A stretch of DNA of 7,568 nt from Sulfuricella sp. (lineage in GTDB: Bacteria; Pseudomonadota; Gammaproteobacteria; Burkholderiales; Sulfuricellaceae), in NCBI GenBank assembly GCA_030691435.1, contig JAUYEK010000014.1, positions 1-7,568 on the forward strand, in the 5' to 3' direction. The translations under genes were made by a program, and so were the position numbers. This document shows positions 5,886 to 7,568 of the stretch, one piece after another (position 1 is the stretch's first letter; the number at the start of each line of letters is the position of its first letter). Below the pieces are notes generated by a model. The model saw nothing but the letters and a program-made list of their open reading frames with translations. It did no database searches and was not told the origin of the DNA.

Positions 5886-6506
5886 CTACACCAGAGCGTT
5901 GGTGGATTTGTGCGGGATGAAGATGCCGCAGCCGATTTTGCGATTGCCGCCCATGCCACGCTGCTGTACCAGGATGGATTGTTCCACCGGCAGTTCATGC
6001 AGCAGCAGGCTATAGCCATAGGCCAAGCCGTCGGCGGTGGTGATGGTTTGGCGCCGGCCGCAGATGAAGCGGCAGGTGATCTTTAGTTCATCCAATATGT
6101 GGATGATGTCGCTGGCAAAGCTTTCCTCATCCATGCTGCCGGTGGTGACGCAGTGGGCATACAGTGGAGAGTGGCGCGCCAGGGGCTTGGCCTTGCCCTT
6201 GCCGATGGTCAGCTTGAAGCCGCCGACCGTGATGGTCTGTCCAGACAGAATCGCCAGGTCAGCTTCTCGATGTACGGGAATGCGTACCACCAGCCTGGCC
6301 CGTCGGCTCAATATAAGCAGGTCGTCCTTGCCTGTTTCCGCGCCATGGATGTGGTGCACCGCAGCCAGCGTCTCGTCGGCTAGCCAGGGCAGCAGGCGTG
6401 ATAGCTCGAGGAACAACGGATAGCCGTGATCCCTGGGCAGCAGGGTGCCTTGCAGTTCGAAGTGAACTTCGGTTACCGCGGCATCGTCAAATTCGGGGTT
6501 GACCAT
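5886..6506 (-). CDS. Cas6/Cmx6-like RAMP-fold protein
   Basis: A 206-residue protein resembling the type I-MYXAN Cas6/Cmx6 family of CRISPR RNA endonucleases. Visible hallmarks are the N-terminal DHGYPLFLELSRLLPWL (25-42), the strand LLILSRRARLVVRIPV (63-78), the middle FASDIIHILDELKI and the C-terminal region with GRRQ. The C-terminal segment SILVQQRGMGGNRKIGCGIFIP contains the RAMP glycine-rich loop GMGGNRKIGCG (184-194), which fits GhGxxxxxGhG exactly. His27 in the DHGY motif is a candidate catalytic residue, but this is not proven. No CRISPR array, cas1/cas2 or effector gene is seen in the window. The gene lies between a small unknown gene (20-base gap) and the Cys-less DsrC-like gene, next to dsrA. 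An RNA-binding or RNA-processing role in the dsr locus is inferred. The ribosome binding site before the ATG at 6506 is weak, so coupling to the upstream gene is likely. Confidence 0.8.
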   Translation of the reverse strand: MVNPEFDDAAVTEVHFELQGTLLPRDHGYPLFLELSRLLPWLADETLAAVHHIHGAETGKDDLLILSRRARLVVRIPVHREADLAILSGQTITVGGFKLTIGKGKAKPLARHSPLYAHCVTTGSMDEESFASDIIHILDELKITCRFICGRRQTITTADGLAYGYSLLLHELPVEQSILVQQRGMGGNRKIGCGIFIPHKSTNALV

Positions 6507-6526
6507 GCCGCTTTCGATTGGCCAGC

Positions 6527-6988
6527 CTATTTTGGCGCTCCTTCGTTGACGTGCAACTCGCGTAGCGAGACCTCGTCCCTCAGATCAGAACAAGCGCCCT
6601 TCACGTTTGCCTCCTCTCCCTCGCACCCGCGAGGAGTGTCCCCGCCGGGATTGGCAGCAAGCTGCTCAATCCGGCGAGACGGGAGAGGATTGAGGAGAGG
6701 GCAACCCTCTGGGAGAGAGTTAGGAGAGAGGGAAACGGTCATGGCGAGCGGCTGTTCCTGCGGCTCGCCATGACCGTTCTTGCGGGTTTCCGCCCATTCC
6801 AGCAAGGCGCGTCCCCAATGCTCGGCAGTCTGCTCGTCGATGTCAAAGACGGTGAAGCGTTTTAGTTCGCGGATCCTGATGCGCAACGAGGAGAAGCCCG
6901 CTTCGTGGTCTATGTGGTGCAGCTCGATTTCCTGCCGAAAGGGCGTGGCAGTAAATTTGTCTAATTTTGTGATTTCTTCCATTGCCAT
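6527..6988 (-). CDS. Small uncharacterised protein with repeat-derived C-terminus
   Basis: The first gene of the minus-strand cluster, 153 residues. Residues 1-70 look like a compact alpha/beta domain (EITKLDKF, IELHHIDHEAGFSSLRIRIR, KRFTVFDIDEQTAEHWGRALLEWAE). I do not recognise it with certainty, though similar small proteins may occur beside dsr genes. Residues 70-153 are very different: proline/glycine-rich, low in structure, and encoded by palindromic repeat DNA (6530-6779). The ancestral protein therefore probably ended near residue 72. The start at 6988 follows AAGGA about 12 bases upstream; a second ATG lies two codons in. It ends 20 bases before the Cas6-like gene. Function unknown; its position as cluster leader, divergent from dsrA, suggests a link to sulfur oxidation. 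Confidence 0.75.
   Translation of the reverse strand: MAMEEITKLDKFTATPFRQEIELHHIDHEAGFSSLRIRIRELKRFTVFDIDEQTAEHWGRALLEWAETRKNGHGEPQEQPLAMTVSLSPNSLPEGCPLLNPLPSRRIEQLAANPGGDTPRGCEGEEANVKGACSDLRDEVSLRELHVNEGAPK
6530..6779. repeat. REP-like compound palindromic element inside a coding region
   Basis: Nested inverted repeats fill this stretch. A perfect 16-bp stem has arms at 6735-6750 and 6764-6779 (aacggtcatggcgagc) with a 13-base loop. A small hairpin agaggg-caa-ccctct lies at 6696-6710. An imperfect stem of about 16 bp pairs gccgggattggcagc (6644-6658) with gctgctcaatccggc (6661-6675) around two bases. Flanking CTCCTCTCCC / GGGAGAGG stretches extend it, and ctcgc-gta-gcgag lies at 6557-6569. 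GGGAGAG-rich sequence of this kind is typical of scattered intergenic repeats. Here it is in frame and supplies residues 70-153 of the small protein. Confidence 0.7.
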
Positions 6989-7489
6989 TGTGTGAATTAA
7001 TCCTTATAGAGTGGATTCCGATCAAAACATTGACAAAAGTTGCCAAACAAACTGCAACTTGACCTCATCGCGAATATTTAGCAAACTGCCGGGTCTCGAT
7101 GCGGAAGCAGCAGCTTCAGGATTCTGCGTCTGTATGGTTTCGTAAACATTGCGTTGCCGTATTATATGGGGATAGGGTGGCCAGGAATCAAGAGGCGGCC
7201 AGGTTATATCCCAAGCAGGGGGGGTGGCGAATAGCCCAGATGGGTAGTATGTGCCACCCGTGAAGGACGATAGCAAAGTCATTCCTTGTTGGCCTAATAT
7301 TTAAAGTTGGTGACGCGATTCCTTTTAGTTCTTGAGTCTAAAGAAACTAAATATATTTCAAAGGGCGCGCGGAGCGGGCGGGCATTGGCCGTCGGCTTTA
7401 TGAGGTTTTATTAATTCAGGATGCTGGCAACTTTGCCGTGCAGGACTGGAACTTGCGTCCGTTTCAATTTTTTTGGAGATTAAAAAACT
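6989..7489. promoter_or_regulatory. Divergent regulatory region between the cluster and dsrA
   Basis: About 500 bases separate the two divergent transcription units, and I see no convincing gene in them. The 10-mer TGGCAACTTT occurs once upstream of each start in the sense direction of that gene: 7045-7036 on the minus strand (47 bases before the 6988 start) and 7425-7434 on the plus strand (55 bases before dsrA). A dyad aagttgc/gcaactt lies at 7037-7043 and 7054-7060. A near duplicate GGCCAGG sits at 7179-7185 and 7197-7203. A GC-rich block lies at 7364-7384. These sites mark likely control points, but no regulator can be named. Confidence 0.5.
7324..7357 (+). promoter_or_regulatory. Putative dsrA operator / promoter
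   Basis: tttagttctt (7324-7333) and aagaaactaaa (7341-7351) form an inverted repeat with one bulged A, directly followed by TATATT at 7352-7357 as a possible -10. The -35 match (ttcttg, 7329-7334, spacer 17) is poor, as expected for an activated or repressed promoter. A competing choice is TTGGCC (7385-7390) with tattaa (7409-7414) at 18 bp. Both are weak calls. Confidence 0.3.
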
Positions 7490-7568
7490 ATGGCTAAGAA
7501 ACAACACGACACGCCAATGCTCGACCAACTGGAAAGCGGTCCCTGGCCCAGCTTTGTGACCGGCCTCA
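7490..7568 (+). CDS. dsrA: Dissimilatory sulfite reductase alpha subunit DsrA (5' end only)
   Basis: Only the first 26 codons and one further base are present before the window ends. The translation starts MAKKQHDTPMLDQLESGPWP and continues SFVTGL. The TPMLDQLE.GPWPSFV block is characteristic of the N-terminus of DsrA from sulfur-oxidising proteobacteria. DsrAB is the cytoplasmic siroheme/iron-sulfur enzyme that oxidises sulfur delivered by DsrC to sulfite when it runs in reverse. GGAG at 7475-7478, 11 bases upstream, supports the ATG at 7490. The catalytic cysteines lie beyond the window. I expect dsrB and further dsr genes to follow. Confidence 0.85.
   Translation, partial: MAKKQHDTPMLDQLESGPWPSFVTGL

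Noticed and set aside
5440..6779. Possible CRISPR array near the Cas6-like gene
   Set aside because: The repeats here are inverted and differ from one another; no regularly spaced direct repeats of 25-40 bp with unique spacers are present.
7030..7058. Perfect TTGACA at 7030-7035 on the plus strand as a dsrA promoter
   Set aside because: The matching -10 position (tgcaac at 7053) is poor and the site lies about 450 bases before dsrA, with better options closer.
7022..7282. 86-codon minus-strand frame in the divergent region
   Set aside because: AAGGA touches the ATG with no spacing, the translation shows no family or structured pattern, and the stretch contains promoter-like dyads. I could not support it as a gene, though a small leader peptide is not excluded.

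Overview
The window looks like part of a chromosome of a sulfur-oxidising proteobacterium, probably a beta- or gammaproteobacterium of the Thiobacillus/Sulfuricella kind. The genus is inference. The main clue is the right edge, where a divergent gene begins with a DsrA-type N-terminus (dissimilatory sulfite reductase alpha subunit). Next to it lie a DsrC/TusE-fold protein and a mercaptopyruvate-type sulfurtransferase. The coding DNA is GC-rich and the gaps hold many short palindromic repeats.

Layout. 1-199: a dispersed inverted repeat plus one end of a small element. 200-634 (minus): a pentapeptide-repeat protein whose 5' part (635-762) is frameshifted and abuts a 131-bp MITE-like element (773-903). 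904-1152: AT-rich upstream region of ppdK. 1153-3945 (plus): complete pyruvate phosphate dikinase with an insertion of about 50 residues. 3956-4012: near-perfect palindrome between convergent genes, a likely two-way terminator. 4012-6988 (minus): a five-gene cluster. 6989-7489: divergent regulatory region. 7490 to the end (plus): start of dsrA.

In transcription order, the minus-strand cluster is: (1) a small unrecognised protein whose C-terminal half is written by a repeat element; (2) a Cas6/Cmx6-like RAMP protein with an intact glycine-rich loop but no CRISPR array or other cas gene in view; (3) a DsrC/TusE-family protein with no cysteine at all (RspA-type); (4) an SseA-type sulfurtransferase with an intact CGSGVTAC active site; (5) an unrecognised 191-residue protein coupled to sseA by a 1-base gap. 

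The cluster is the part most worth attention. It pairs an RNA-binding or RNA-cleaving fold with a redox-dead DsrC homologue and a sulfur donor enzyme, transcribed away from dsrA. That suggests a regulatory or RNA-modification module attached to the reverse Dsr sulfur-oxidation pathway. This functional link is inference from neighbourhood and domain content. PPDK joins central carbon metabolism (PEP/pyruvate interconversion) and has no evident link to the cluster.
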